Positions 1 through 8,404 are shown, counted from the first letter of the stretch. The stretch: DNA of 12,201 nucleotides from Candidatus Blautia intestinipullorum (GCA_019120475.1 DWVA01000209.1:1-12201), one strand, 5' to 3'. The notes: generated by a model not told the origin, from the letters alone. Translations and numbers: made by a program.

Positions 1-2
1 AA

Positions 3-1487
3 ATGAATGGAAAATATTTGATCAGTATAGATCAGAGCACCCAGGGAACAAAAGCGCTGCTTTTTGACAGCAGCGGAAATCTGATTAAGCGTACAGATAA
101 AGCCCATGAACAGATTGTCAATGAAAAGGGCTGGGTCTCTCATGATCCTTCAGAAATTTATGAAAATACCCTGGAAGTGGTGAGACGCCTTATAGAAGAG
201 GCCGGAATAGATAAGGCATTTGTGGCAGGAGTCGGGATCTGTAATCAGAGGGAAACTTCTCTTGCCTGGGATAGAGTTACGGGAGAACCGCTGGGACTGG
301 CGATCGTATGGCAGTGCGCCCGGGCTGTAGATATCTGCGAGAGAGTTGAAAAAACAGGACAGGCTGAGAAAATACGAGAAAAAACAGGGATGAACCTGTC
401 TCCCTACTTTCCGGCATCAAAAATTGCATGGATTTTGGAAAATGTAGAGGGAGCAAAAGAAAAAGCAGATGCCGGACAGCTTTGCCACGGAACCATTGAC
501 AGTTGGCTTATCTATAAGCTTACAAAAGGGAAATCCTATAAAACCGATTATTCTAATGCATCCAGAACACAGCTTTTTAATATTTTTGAACTGAAATGGG
601 ATGAAGAAATCTGTGAAATGTTTGGAATTGATGCGAAAAATATGGCGGAGGTCTGTGACTCGAATTCTAATTTCGGAGAAACAGATTTTGAAGGTTTTCT
701 TCCGCATCCTGTTCCTATTCACGGAGTGCTGGGAGATTCTCACGGCGCGCTGTTCGGTCAGGGATGTCTGAATCCCGGAATGATTAAGTCCACCTATGGA
801 ACAGGCTCTTCGATCATGATGAATATTGGAGAGAATCCGGTATTGAGCACTCACGGAGTGGTGACTTCTCTGGCCTGGCGTATGGATGGAAAAGTGAACT
901 ATGTTCTGGAGGGAAATCTGAATTATACAGGAGCAGTAATTACCTGGCTGAAAGACGATATGGGGCTGATTACTTCCCCGGCAGAAACACAGAAACTGGC
1001 GGAAGAGGCTTCAAAAGATGACCAGACCTATCTGGTTCCTGCTTTTTCCGGCCTTGGAGCGCCTTATTGGGACAGCAGGGCGGAAGCGGCAGTGGTAGGA
1101 ATGACAAGGACGACTAAGAAGGCAGAAGTGGTGAAGGCGGGGCTTGAGTGTATTGCGTACCAGATTACTGACATTGTAAAAGCCATGAGTGAGGATGCCG
1201 GAGTAAAGGTAGAGGAGCTGAGAGTAGATGGCGGTCCTACCAGAAATGAATATCTGATGCAGTTCCAAAGCGACATCGCGGAGGCTGTAGTCCAAGTGCC
1301 GGATGCGGAGGAATTATCTGGAATCGGCCCGGCTTATGCGGCTGGCATTGCCCTGGGATTCTGGGGAGAAGAAATTTTTCAGAAACTGAAACGCAGACGT
1401 TATGAGCCTCATATGGCTTCCGAAACGGCGGATCAAAAATATGCCGGATGGAAAAAAGCAGTGGCCAGAGTACTGGCTGAAGTATAA
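3..1487 (+). CDS. FGGY-family carbohydrate kinase, glycerol-kinase-like
   Basis: ATP-dependent kinase of the FGGY family (494 aa, close to the usual 490-510), expected to phosphorylate a polyol or ketose in the cytoplasm. Seen: N-terminal phosphate loop with D10; NQRET at 81-85; IVWQC around W103; Y135 inside FGGY signature 1 (YFPASKIAWILEN, 135-147); GDSHG with the presumed catalytic base D245; TYGTG at 264-268; GLGAPYW near 361; adenosine-site VDGG near 408. The closest family known to me is GlpK, and R83, E84, W103, Y135 and D245 align with its glycerol site. GlpK's Gln246 and Phe270 are Ser here, so the substrate may be larger than glycerol. The dehydrogenase and sugar importer downstream also argue against a plain glycerol kinase; a ketopentose or tetritol kinase is an alternative. 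Only two bases precede the ATG, so the ribosome binding site cannot be seen, but the start matches the usual family N-terminus. Confidence 0.9.
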   Translation: MNGKYLISIDQSTQGTKALLFDSSGNLIKRTDKAHEQIVNEKGWVSHDPSEIYENTLEVVRRLIEEAGIDKAFVAGVGICNQRETSLAWDRVTGEPLGLAIVWQCARAVDICERVEKTGQAEKIREKTGMNLSPYFPASKIAWILENVEGAKEKADAGQLCHGTIDSWLIYKLTKGKSYKTDYSNASRTQLFNIFELKWDEEICEMFGIDAKNMAEVCDSNSNFGETDFEGFLPHPVPIHGVLGDSHGALFGQGCLNPGMIKSTYGTGSSIMMNIGENPVLSTHGVVTSLAWRMDGKVNYVLEGNLNYTGAVITWLKDDMGLITSPAETQKLAEEASKDDQTYLVPAFSGLGAPYWDSRAEAAVVGMTRTTKKAEVVKAGLECIAYQITDIVKAMSEDAGVKVEELRVDGGPTRNEYLMQFQSDIAEAVVQVPDAEELSGIGPAYAAGIALGFWGEEIFQKLKRRRYEPHMASETADQKYAGWKKAVARVLAEV

Positions 1488-1513
1488 AAACAAAAAGAAA
1501 AGGGGAATCAAAA

Positions 1514-2560
1514 ATGGAAGGCAAAATGAAAGTATGTGTGTTGACGGGAAAAAAGAAACTGGAGTGGGTGGAAAGAGACATTCCGCAGCCTGGAAAAGGA
1601 GAACTGCAGATCAAGCTGGAATATGTAGGCGTATGCGGATCAGATCTTCATTTCTACCAGGAAGGACAGTTGGCGAACTGGACGCTTGACGGTCCCCTGG
1701 CGCTGGGCCATGAGCCGGGCGGAGTAGTAACCGCCATCGGTGAAGGTGTAGAGGGGTTTGAGATCGGTGATAAGGTTTCTATTGAGCCGGCGGTTCCCTG
1801 CGGTGAATGTGAGGACTGCAGAAAAGGAAATTACAATCTCTGCAAAAATATTAAGATGCTGGCAATCCCAGGCGAGAGAGACGGTGTAAATGCAGAATAC
1901 TGCGTACACAGCGCAAGTATGTGTTATAAGCTTCCGGAGAACATGAGCACTTTGGAAGGCGCTATGATCGAGCCGCTGGCAGTTGGTATGCATGCTACAG
2001 AACTCTCCAATGCAAAAATCGGCGAGACAGCAATTGTACTGGGAAGCGGATGTATCGGACTTTGCACGATCATGAGCTTGAAAGCAAGAGGTGTCAGTGA
2101 AATTTATGTGGCAGACGTAATGGATAAACGTTTGGAAAAGGCTTTGGAAATAGGGGCTACAAGAGTATTTAACAGTACAAGAGAAAGCATTGAGGAATTT
2201 GCCAAAACACTTCCGGGCGGCGGAGCGGATCAGGTATATGAATGTGCCGGAAACCGGGTAACTACTCTTCAGACATGTAAATTGATAAAACGTGCCGGAA
2301 AAGTTACTCTGGTAGGCGTGTCTCCGGAACCTATTCTGGAACTGGATATTGCTACATTAAATGCAATGGAAGGAACAATCTATTCTGTATACCGTTACAG
2401 GAATCTGTGGCCGAAGGCAATAGCGGCTGTTTCTTCCGGACTGATTCCTGTAAAGGACATTGTTTCTCACGAATTTGATTTCAAAGACTGTATCGAGGCT
2501 ATTGATTACAGTTTGAATCACAAAGATGAAGTTATTAAAGCGGTAGTAAAATTTCAGTAA
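1514..2560 (+). CDS. Zinc-dependent polyol/alcohol dehydrogenase (sorbitol/xylitol dehydrogenase type, MDR family)
   Basis: Cytoplasmic medium-chain dehydrogenase, 348 aa, full length. Seen: catalytic-zinc ligands C41 (VCGSD), H66-E67 (GHEPGG) and E153 (IEPLAVG); the structural-zinc loop with four cysteines C96, C99, C102 and C110; a Rossmann GSGCIG at 177-182 followed by an acidic residue D201 (VADVMDKR), which in this family favours NAD+ over NADP+. The domain order is GroES-like fold (about 25-140) then nucleotide-binding domain (about 170-300). It lies 26 nt after the kinase and 30 nt before the binding protein, so it is very likely co-transcribed. Inferred role: oxidation of an imported polyol, or a sugar-alcohol step next to the kinase. 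Start at 1514: AGGGG lies about 8 nt upstream; an in-frame ATG four codons later is possible. L-threonine dehydrogenase-like or butanediol dehydrogenase-like activity cannot be excluded. Confidence 0.9.
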   Translation: MEGKMKVCVLTGKKKLEWVERDIPQPGKGELQIKLEYVGVCGSDLHFYQEGQLANWTLDGPLALGHEPGGVVTAIGEGVEGFEIGDKVSIEPAVPCGECEDCRKGNYNLCKNIKMLAIPGERDGVNAEYCVHSASMCYKLPENMSTLEGAMIEPLAVGMHATELSNAKIGETAIVLGSGCIGLCTIMSLKARGVSEIYVADVMDKRLEKALEIGATRVFNSTRESIEEFAKTLPGGGADQVYECAGNRVTTLQTCKLIKRAGKVTLVGVSPEPILELDIATLNAMEGTIYSVYRYRNLWPKAIAAVSSGLIPVKDIVSHEFDFKDCIEAIDYSLNHKDEVIKAVVKFQ

Positions 2561-2590
2561 TAAAAATCAAGAAAAAAGGAGGAAAACAAA

Positions 2591-3655
2591 ATGTTAAAGA
2601 AGAAAATGGTAGCGCTGGTGATGACCGCAGTCATGGCAGGATCTTTAGGAGGAGGGGTAAATGCTGTATACGCTGCACAGGCAGGTGACAGTGCAACAGG
2701 AAAAACCAGCCTGGCAGATACTGAGTTTGATACGAGTTATGAGCCGAAGGAAGACAGCTATAAAATCTACTGTACCTATAAAAATATCCATAGCTGGTAT
2801 GACGCAATTAAAACCGGTATTGACGCCGCAGTAGCCGACTTTGCGGACAAAGGCGTAACCATTGACTATGAATGGTACGGACCGGCAGAGCCGGATGCAG
2901 TAGATCAGGTGAATTCCATTGAGACAGCGGTAGGCCAGGGATATGATCTGATCGCCGTAGACGTCAACCAGCCGGAAACAACAGCAAAAGCTATTGATGA
3001 AGCAGTGGCCGCAGGCGTTCCGGTAGCAACATTTGCAAGCTCTGACGTAGAAGACTGCGACAGATCCTTCTTTGTAGGAAATACGGATAACTATGGAGAC
3101 GGATGCGCTCTGGCAAAAGCTGTCTGCGAAAAGATGGGCGGAAAGGGACAGATTGCGATTCTGGCAGGAACTATGGGGGCGGCTTCTCATGAAGAACGTC
3201 TTCAGGGCTTCAAGGATACGATTGCTGAATATCCGGACATTGAGATTGTAGATGAGCAGAGAGACAATGACTCTGTGGAAAAAGCAATCAGCATTACAGA
3301 ATCCTGGCTGCAGGCATATCCGGATCTCGGGGGAATTCTCTGCAATAATATGTCCAATCCGGTAGGCGCATGTCAGGCAGTCAGTGATGCAGGAAAATCC
3401 GGCGATATCATCATCGGCGGCATGGATCACGATCTTCGTACACTGGAATATTTAAAAGACGGCACCCTGTATGTAGCGCAGGTACAGAACTGCTACGATA
3501 TGGGATATAAGCTGATCTACAATGCTATCAAAACAATTGACGGCGAAGAAGTAGAGGAGTCCACAGCAGTTGGTTCTACTTCTGTATATGCAGAAGATGC
3601 AGACCAGTATATTGAAATGTTATATGGAGAGGATGCAAATGCAAAGGCAGAATAA
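2591..3655 (+). CDS. Sugar ABC transporter substrate-binding protein (ribose-type, Peripla_BP_4)
   Basis: Extracytoplasmic receptor of a pentose/polyol-type ABC importer, 354 aa. Seen: basic n-region (MLKKK), hydrophobic core 6-27 and a likely signal peptidase I site after VYA or QA (about 28-31). A short linker leads to the mature binding fold starting near residue 57 (YKIYCTYKN). Type I periplasmic-binding motifs follow: YDLIAVDV at 118-125, FVGNTDNY at 161-168, RLQGFKDTI at 203-211 and GGMDHD at 276-281. Oddity: there is no cysteine in or near the signal peptide, so there is no lipobox, although lipidation is how Gram-positive cells normally hold such proteins at the membrane. An AGGAGG ribosome site precedes the ATG by 8 nt. 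The 3' end overlaps the ATPase gene. Ligand unknown; linked enzymes suggest a polyol or sugar. Confidence 0.93.
   Translation: MLKKKMVALVMTAVMAGSLGGGVNAVYAAQAGDSATGKTSLADTEFDTSYEPKEDSYKIYCTYKNIHSWYDAIKTGIDAAVADFADKGVTIDYEWYGPAEPDAVDQVNSIETAVGQGYDLIAVDVNQPETTAKAIDEAVAAGVPVATFASSDVEDCDRSFFVGNTDNYGDGCALAKAVCEKMGGKGQIAILAGTMGAASHEERLQGFKDTIAEYPDIEIVDEQRDNDSVEKAISITESWLQAYPDLGGILCNNMSNPVGACQAVSDAGKSGDIIIGGMDHDLRTLEYLKDGTLYVAQVQNCYDMGYKLIYNAIKTIDGEEVEESTAVGSTSVYAEDADQYIEMLYGEDANAKAE
3626..3632 (+). promoter_or_regulatory. Ribosome binding site for the ABC ATPase, inside the binding-protein gene
   Basis: GGAGAGG lies 6 nt before the ATG at 3639. It favours this start over the in-frame ATGs further upstream (3570, 3588, 3597, 3624, 3633), which lack a well-spaced site. 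The resulting protein begins MQRQNNTE and is 501 aa, the normal family length. Confidence 0.7.
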
Positions 3656-5144
3656 TACAGAGCCGCTTTTGATCGAGATGCGGGATATTGTCAAAACATT
3701 CCCGGGCACAAAGGCTCTTGACGGCGTGACGTTAAAACTCAGAAAAGGTGAGATCCACGCTCTGGTAGGGGAAAATGGAGCCGGAAAAAGTACTCTGATG
3801 AATATTCTGACAGGTCAATTCTATATGGACAGCGGAGAAGTGCTGATGGAGGGAGAACCGATCAGGTTCTCCTCTCCGCGGGAAGCTATGAGGAAGAATA
3901 TTGTTCTTGTACCGCAGGAATTGAACCTTGTACCGGAAGCCAGCGTGGCGGAAAATGTTTTTCTGGGAAACGAAGTGTTAAGCGGACGGCTTATCAACTG
4001 GAAAGAAACAGCCAAAGAGGCGGAGAGGCTTCTGGACCTTCTGGATGTTCATGTGGATGTTTCCCAGCCTGTCAAGAATTTGTCGGCAGCTTACCAGCAG
4101 TTAGTTTCTATAGCAAGAGCTCTGGCTTATGAGCCTAAGGTTTTGATTCTGGATGAGCCCACGGCGGTTTTAACCAACCGGGAAACGGAAAGTCTTTTTA
4201 AGTCTATGCAAAAACTGAAAAAGAGCGGTACCGCCATGGTATTCATTACTCATCATTTGGATGAAGTTATGGAACAGACAGACCGTATCACGATTATGAG
4301 AGACGGATGTCTTGTAAAAGAAGTCCTGACGTCTGATATAACAAAAGAAGAGATGATCAATCAGATGGCAGGAAAAAAGGTACAGATTACCACTCATGTA
4401 AATAGAAAAGTTTCCGAGGAAGTGTTTTTTGAAGCAAAAAATCTTTCCAGAGAAGGAGAATTCCATAATGTGAGCTTTCAGGTTCATAAGGGAGAAATCC
4501 TCGGAGTGGCGGGGCTTGTAGGAGCAGGACGTACGGAGATCTTTAAATGTGTCTTTGGAATTACTGAGAAAGAGCAGGGCGGGAAAACATTTATTGAAGG
4601 AAAAGAAGTACATATAAAATCTCCCATTGATGCCATCAATTATGGGATGGGCTATGTATCTGAAGAGCGTCGCCACGACGGAATTACGCCGGATATGTCC
4701 GTTATGGAAAATATGATGCTTCCTTCCTATGATAAAATAAAAAAGAACGGACTGATCAATTACAAAAAAGCTGTGGAAATTGCAGAACAGTATATTCATT
4801 CATTTAAGATTAAGACCGCATCCCGTGACACACTGATAAAAAATCTTTCGGGCGGCAATCAGCAGAAAGTGATTGTTGCCAGATGGATGGCAAAGGGCAT
4901 TAAAATGTTGATTCTGGATGAACCTACCCGGGGCATTGACGTAAATGCCAAAGGAGAAATCCACCAGCTTATCCGTGAACTTGCAGACAATGGGGTGGCC
5001 GTAGTGGTGATTTCCTCAGAAATGGAAGAAGTTATGGCTCTGTCTGACAGAATTATGGTTGTCCATCAGGGGCGGATCAGCGGATATATCACAGATGTGG
5101 ACAGAATTACACAGGAAGATGTCCTGAAAGTGGCATTTCAATAG
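3639..5144 (+). CDS. Sugar ABC transporter ATP-binding protein (RbsA-like, two ATPase domains)
   Basis: Cytoplasmic ATPase of the CUT2 (ribose/xylose) class with two fused nucleotide-binding domains, 501 aa. Domain 1: Walker A GENGAGKST at 44-52, Q-loop VPQE near 91-94, signature region LSAAYQQ at 148-154, Walker B VLILDEPT at 168-175, switch His in FITHHLDE. Domain 2: a degenerate Walker A, GLVGAGRTE at 292-300 with Arg for Lys, which is normal in RbsA proteins; signature LSGGNQQ at 403-409; Walker B MLILDEPTRGID at 423-434. The Ala at the fourth position of the first signature is a departure from the usual Gly. The chosen ATG overlaps the binding-protein gene by 17 nt, which suggests translational coupling. 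The permease follows after 17 nt. With a single permease gene, the transporter is probably an ATPase plus a permease homodimer. Confidence 0.95.
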   Translation: MQRQNNTEPLLIEMRDIVKTFPGTKALDGVTLKLRKGEIHALVGENGAGKSTLMNILTGQFYMDSGEVLMEGEPIRFSSPREAMRKNIVLVPQELNLVPEASVAENVFLGNEVLSGRLINWKETAKEAERLLDLLDVHVDVSQPVKNLSAAYQQLVSIARALAYEPKVLILDEPTAVLTNRETESLFKSMQKLKKSGTAMVFITHHLDEVMEQTDRITIMRDGCLVKEVLTSDITKEEMINQMAGKKVQITTHVNRKVSEEVFFEAKNLSREGEFHNVSFQVHKGEILGVAGLVGAGRTEIFKCVFGITEKEQGGKTFIEGKEVHIKSPIDAINYGMGYVSEERRHDGITPDMSVMENMMLPSYDKIKKNGLINYKKAVEIAEQYIHSFKIKTASRDTLIKNLSGGNQQKVIVARWMAKGIKMLILDEPTRGIDVNAKGEIHQLIRELADNGVAVVVISSEMEEVMALSDRIMVVHQGRISGYITDVDRITQEDVLKVAFQ

Positions 5145-5161
5145 GGAGGTAGAATCGAAAA

Positions 5162-6145
5162 ATGAATAAAGTAAAAAGCTTTTTTAAATCGACTGCCGGA
5201 ATGGTCCTGATCGTTACGATTCTGGTTGGAATTGTGGTACATCTTGCCACAGGGAATTTCTTTACAGCATATAATATCAGTACTCTGACACGAGCGGCAT
5301 CCTTTGTGATCATCGTAGGTTTCGGACAGACGATAGTCCTTCTGACAGGAGGAATCGATCTGTCGGTGGCTACCATAGGATCTGTCTGCGGTATGTTTTC
5401 CGCCATCTTTATGGTAAATTATGGAATGAATCCATATCTCGCCATTATTATTTCCAGCCTTCTGGGAATCATCCTGGGAGGAGTGAACGGTTTCTTTATC
5501 GCATACTTTAAAATGACTCCATTTATCGTAACATTGGCAACCATGCAGATATATAAAGGTATTGTATATGTTATTACTAAAGGAATGCCAATAACCGGAA
5601 TGCCGGAATCTGCAGAAACCCTCGGGAACGGTGTGATCGGGGGTGTTCTCCCCAACATTGTGATCATTATGGCTCTGATCTGTGTGATTCTGACAATTAT
5701 GCTGAAAAGAACGAAATTCGGACGCTACATTTATGCGTTGGGCGGAAACAGAAGCTGTGCTAAAATCGTAGGTATTCCAACAGAGCGCATCGAAATGCTG
5801 GTATATTGCCTAAGCGGCCTTCTTTCGGCCATAGCAGGTGTCCTGATGGCATGCAGGCTGGCGTCTTTTCAGGCCAGCATCGGCGAAAGCTGGCAGATGG
5901 ATTCCATTACTGCCTCTGTACTGGGCGGAACATCCATGTCAGGCGGTATTGGAAATGTTCTTGGGACTATTATCGGCGGTATTTTAAGCAGCGTGATCAG
6001 CACCTGTATCACCCTCCTCAGAGTTTCTTCTTACTGGGAAACAATAGTAACAGGCGCGGTTGTTTTAATTGCCGTCCTGATCGATGCAGTAAAGGATAAT
6101 GCAGTGATCAAGAGCAGGATCAAGAGAGTTTTTAGCAGAGGATAA
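5162..6145 (+). CDS. Sugar ABC transporter permease (RbsC-like, BPD_transp_2)
   Basis: Integral membrane subunit of the CUT2-type importer, 327 aa, full length for RbsC/XylH-like proteins. Seen: several hydrophobic segments spanning about residues 12-30, 46-62, 68-86, 92-116, 121-138, 162-181, 212-232, 264-286 and 292-310; the family motif GGIDLSV at 63-69; and the conserved cytoplasmic region running from ESWQMDSI to LGGTSMSGGIG (242-264). An AGGGAGGT ribosome site sits 11 nt upstream of the ATG, just after the ATPase stop. It is the last gene of the operon, with a strong terminator about 60 nt downstream. No second permease is present, so a homodimer is expected. The transported substrate cannot be read from the sequence. 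Confidence 0.94.
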   Translation: MNKVKSFFKSTAGMVLIVTILVGIVVHLATGNFFTAYNISTLTRAASFVIIVGFGQTIVLLTGGIDLSVATIGSVCGMFSAIFMVNYGMNPYLAIIISSLLGIILGGVNGFFIAYFKMTPFIVTLATMQIYKGIVYVITKGMPITGMPESAETLGNGVIGGVLPNIVIIMALICVILTIMLKRTKFGRYIYALGGNRSCAKIVGIPTERIEMLVYCLSGLLSAIAGVLMACRLASFQASIGESWQMDSITASVLGGTSMSGGIGNVLGTIIGGILSSVISTCITLLRVSSYWETIVTGAVVLIAVLIDAVKDNAVIKSRIKRVFSRG

Positions 6146-6207
6146 TCTTTGGCGCTATGGAAGAAAATATATAGTGCGTGTATAATTTGGAAAGAAAAAA
6201 CTTAAAG

Positions 6208-6255
6208 AGGCGTATGAGACACAGGAGTGTAAGTCTCATATGCCTTGTTTTTTTA
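6208..6255 (+). terminator. Intrinsic terminator of the sugar operon
   Basis: A 13-bp stem (6208-6220 pairing with 6233-6245, with one G-U pair) has a 12-nt loop and is followed by TGTTTTTTTATTT. It ends the five-gene operon before the separate peptidase gene. The rest of the gap between 6146 and 6280 shows nothing else I can support. Confidence 0.9.
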
Positions 6256-6282
6256 TTTGCTAGCGCAGGAAATATTTTATGC

Positions 6283-6311
6283 TTTATCTTCTTTCCGGAA
6301 ACTGATATAAT
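6283..6311 (+). promoter_or_regulatory. Probable promoter of the M13 peptidase gene
   Basis: An extended -10 element, TGATATAAT, lies at 6303-6311 with a perfect TATAAT at 6306-6311. The -35 region 17 nt upstream (TTTATC, 6283-6288) is poor, which is acceptable for extended -10 promoters. It falls between the upstream terminator and the peptidase start, leaving a leader of about 40 nt. Confidence 0.55.
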
Positions 6312-6358
6312 AAATATGAATTTTTTGACAATAAGTTTTATAAGATAAGGAGGGCGTT

Positions 6359-8404
6359 GTGCGAAGATTTTACAAATGCTGCAGTAAAATGGCAGCTCTT
6401 GGAATGGCAATGATTCTGGCATTTCCGGTTACCGGATATGCGGCAGAAACTGAGAAAGAAGAGCAGGAAACACAAGAAACGGTCATTCAGCAGGAAGAAA
6501 AGCCGGATCTGCAAGATGATTTTTATGAAGCAGTTAACTATGATCTGTTTCAGCAATGGGAAATTCCGGCAGATAAAGCTGCACAAAACTGGTTTTATAT
6601 TGTGCAGGAGCAGAATGATGAGCGTCTTCTTCAGATGGTTAAAGAAGCATCTGAAGATGAGGATGCAGAAGTTGGAAGCGACAGTTACAATGTAGGCGCT
6701 TTTTATCTCACAGGAATGGATACGGAAGCCAGAGATCAGGGCGGCTATGGTGAGGCTGGAAACGCCTTCCTGGAAAAAGTAGATCAGGCCCAGAGTGTGG
6801 AAGAGCTTGTGAAAGCCTGTCTTACCTTTTATCGCGAATACGGCATTGCCAGTTTGCTGGGATTTACTTATGGGGTGGATGGGGAAGACTCCAGCCAGAA
6901 TGTTCTTTATTTAGTAGGCGGAGATACTGGACTTTCAAAAGAAATCTGGTTTTCAGATGACGCAGCAAATCAAAAACAGGTGGAGTTATTTCAAACATAT
7001 ATGCAGGAACTTTTGAAGATTAACGGTCTGTCTGAAGATGAAGCTTCCAGTACTGTAAAAGAGGTAGCAGATATGATGAAAGCTCTGGCAGAGAATTCGT
7101 TGGGTCTGGCTGACTTGTATGATCCTCAGAAAACTTATAATGTATATAAGGCTTCAGATGTAGAAGAATTGTTCGGGGAATCTGTTTCTTCCGAAACCCT
7201 GGAAGAGATATTTGGAATTTTGCCGGATGAAAAAATGATTATTTCTGATGTAGGGTGTATGGAAAAGGTTGCCTCTTTTTTGAAAGATGAAAACTTGGAG
7301 CTTTTGAAGAAATATGTAAAAGTTAGTCTGTACCGGGATCTTTCACCATATGTAGACACAAAAAGCCATGAGGCGCAGCAGACATACGTCAATTCGGTAA
7401 ATGGCCTGGAAGAGGGAGAACCGTATGAGCAGCAGATTTGCTCCAGTGTTCAGAGTAATCTGGGGTTCCAGTGCGGAAAGCTGTTCAGTGAAAAGTACTT
7501 TCAGGAGGATACAAGATCCCAAATTCAGTCAATGATTGACCAGGTGGCGGAAGTATTTGAAAACAGACTGGAAAATATGGAGTGGATGAGCCCGGAAACA
7601 AGAGCGCAGGCCATAGAAAAACTGCAGACATTGGATGCCAGGATTGGATGCCCTGACGAATGGCCTCAGGAGGACTATGAATTACAATTGAAACGTCCGG
7701 AAGAGGGAGGTCTCTATGTTGATAACCTTATGGAAATTGCGCATGTGCAGATGGAGCAGGTATTCCAGACAAAAGATGAACCTGTAGACAAATCGGAATG
7801 GCTCGTATATCCTCAAGAGGTGAATGCGTACTATGATACCTCCACTAACAGCATTACTATTCTTGCCGGCATTCTGCAGGAACCTTTCTATGATCCGGAT
7901 GCGGAGCCGGAAGAAAATTTAGGAAAGATCGGCGCAGTTATAGGACATGAAATTACTCATGCTTTTGACAGTGCCGGAGCACAGTATGACGCGGAAGGAA
8001 ATATCCGAAATTGGTGGACGGACGAGGATCTGGAATACTTCCAGGAACTGTCCCAGAAGGTAATAGACTATTATGACGGTATGGAAATTGCAGGACTGGA
8101 AGTAAATGGAGAGCAGACAGTGACGGAAAATATTGCAGATCTGGGAGGGCTTTCCTGTGTTCTTGAAATTGCTGAACAAAACGGCTATGATCTAAAAACA
8201 GTGATGGAGTCCTGGGCGTCTTTGTGGGCGGAAGAACTTCGTCCGGAGGCGCTTTCTAATCAAATTGCAACGGATGTACACTCTCCGGGAAAAATCCGTG
8301 TAAATGCGGTGCTGTCGGCAATGGATCAGTTCTATGATGTTTGTGGAATTGAGGAGGGGGACGGTATGTACTGTGCACCTGAAGAAAGACCTAAAATCTG
8401 GTAA
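6359..8404 (+). CDS. Secreted M13-family zinc metallopeptidase (PepO/neprilysin-like)
   Basis: Endopeptidase of the M13 family, predicted to cleave peptides outside the membrane; 681 aa. Seen: signal peptide 1-29 (MRRFYKCC, then a hydrophobic core ending GYAA); an acidic, Gln/Glu-rich linker at about 30-47; the M13 N-terminal domain from about 50 (DDFYEAVNYDLF) to about 430; then the catalytic domain. That domain contains substrate-binding NAYY at 489-492, zinc motif HEITH with H530, E531 and H534, third zinc ligand E590 in ENIADLGG with D594, and the conserved end APEERPKIW. All catalytic residues are present, so it should be active. The signal peptide has no lipobox, so the protein is probably released or held non-covalently. 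Start: GTG with AAGGAGGG 4 nt upstream; the first ATG is codon 11 and would truncate the signal peptide. The gene is monocistronic, between a terminator and a convergent operon. The substrate is unknown. Confidence 0.95.
   Translation: MRRFYKCCSKMAALGMAMILAFPVTGYAAETEKEEQETQETVIQQEEKPDLQDDFYEAVNYDLFQQWEIPADKAAQNWFYIVQEQNDERLLQMVKEASEDEDAEVGSDSYNVGAFYLTGMDTEARDQGGYGEAGNAFLEKVDQAQSVEELVKACLTFYREYGIASLLGFTYGVDGEDSSQNVLYLVGGDTGLSKEIWFSDDAANQKQVELFQTYMQELLKINGLSEDEASSTVKEVADMMKALAENSLGLADLYDPQKTYNVYKASDVEELFGESVSSETLEEIFGILPDEKMIISDVGCMEKVASFLKDENLELLKKYVKVSLYRDLSPYVDTKSHEAQQTYVNSVNGLEEGEPYEQQICSSVQSNLGFQCGKLFSEKYFQEDTRSQIQSMIDQVAEVFENRLENMEWMSPETRAQAIEKLQTLDARIGCPDEWPQEDYELQLKRPEEGGLYVDNLMEIAHVQMEQVFQTKDEPVDKSEWLVYPQEVNAYYDTSTNSITILAGILQEPFYDPDAEPEENLGKIGAVIGHEITHAFDSAGAQYDAEGNIRNWWTDEDLEYFQELSQKVIDYYDGMEIAGLEVNGEQTVTENIADLGGLSCVLEIAEQNGYDLKTVMESWASLWAEELRPEALSNQIATDVHSPGKIRVNAVLSAMDQFYDVCGIEEGDGMYCAPEERPKIW

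Noticed and set aside
2645..3430. 261-codon - strand ORF opposite the binding protein
   Set aside because: Cys/Ile/Arg-rich product without domains, antisense to a clear binding-protein gene.
6181..6186. Perfect TATAAT just upstream of the sugar-operon terminator, possible small-RNA promoter
   Set aside because: There is no recognisable -35 box at 16-18 nt and no extended -10 TGN; the RNA would be only about 60 nt and mostly the terminator hairpin.
6325..6330. TTGACA before the peptidase gene as a -35 box
   Set aside because: A -10 at the right spacing would fall on the ribosome binding site; no suitable hexamer is present. The TATAAT at 6306 is the better promoter.
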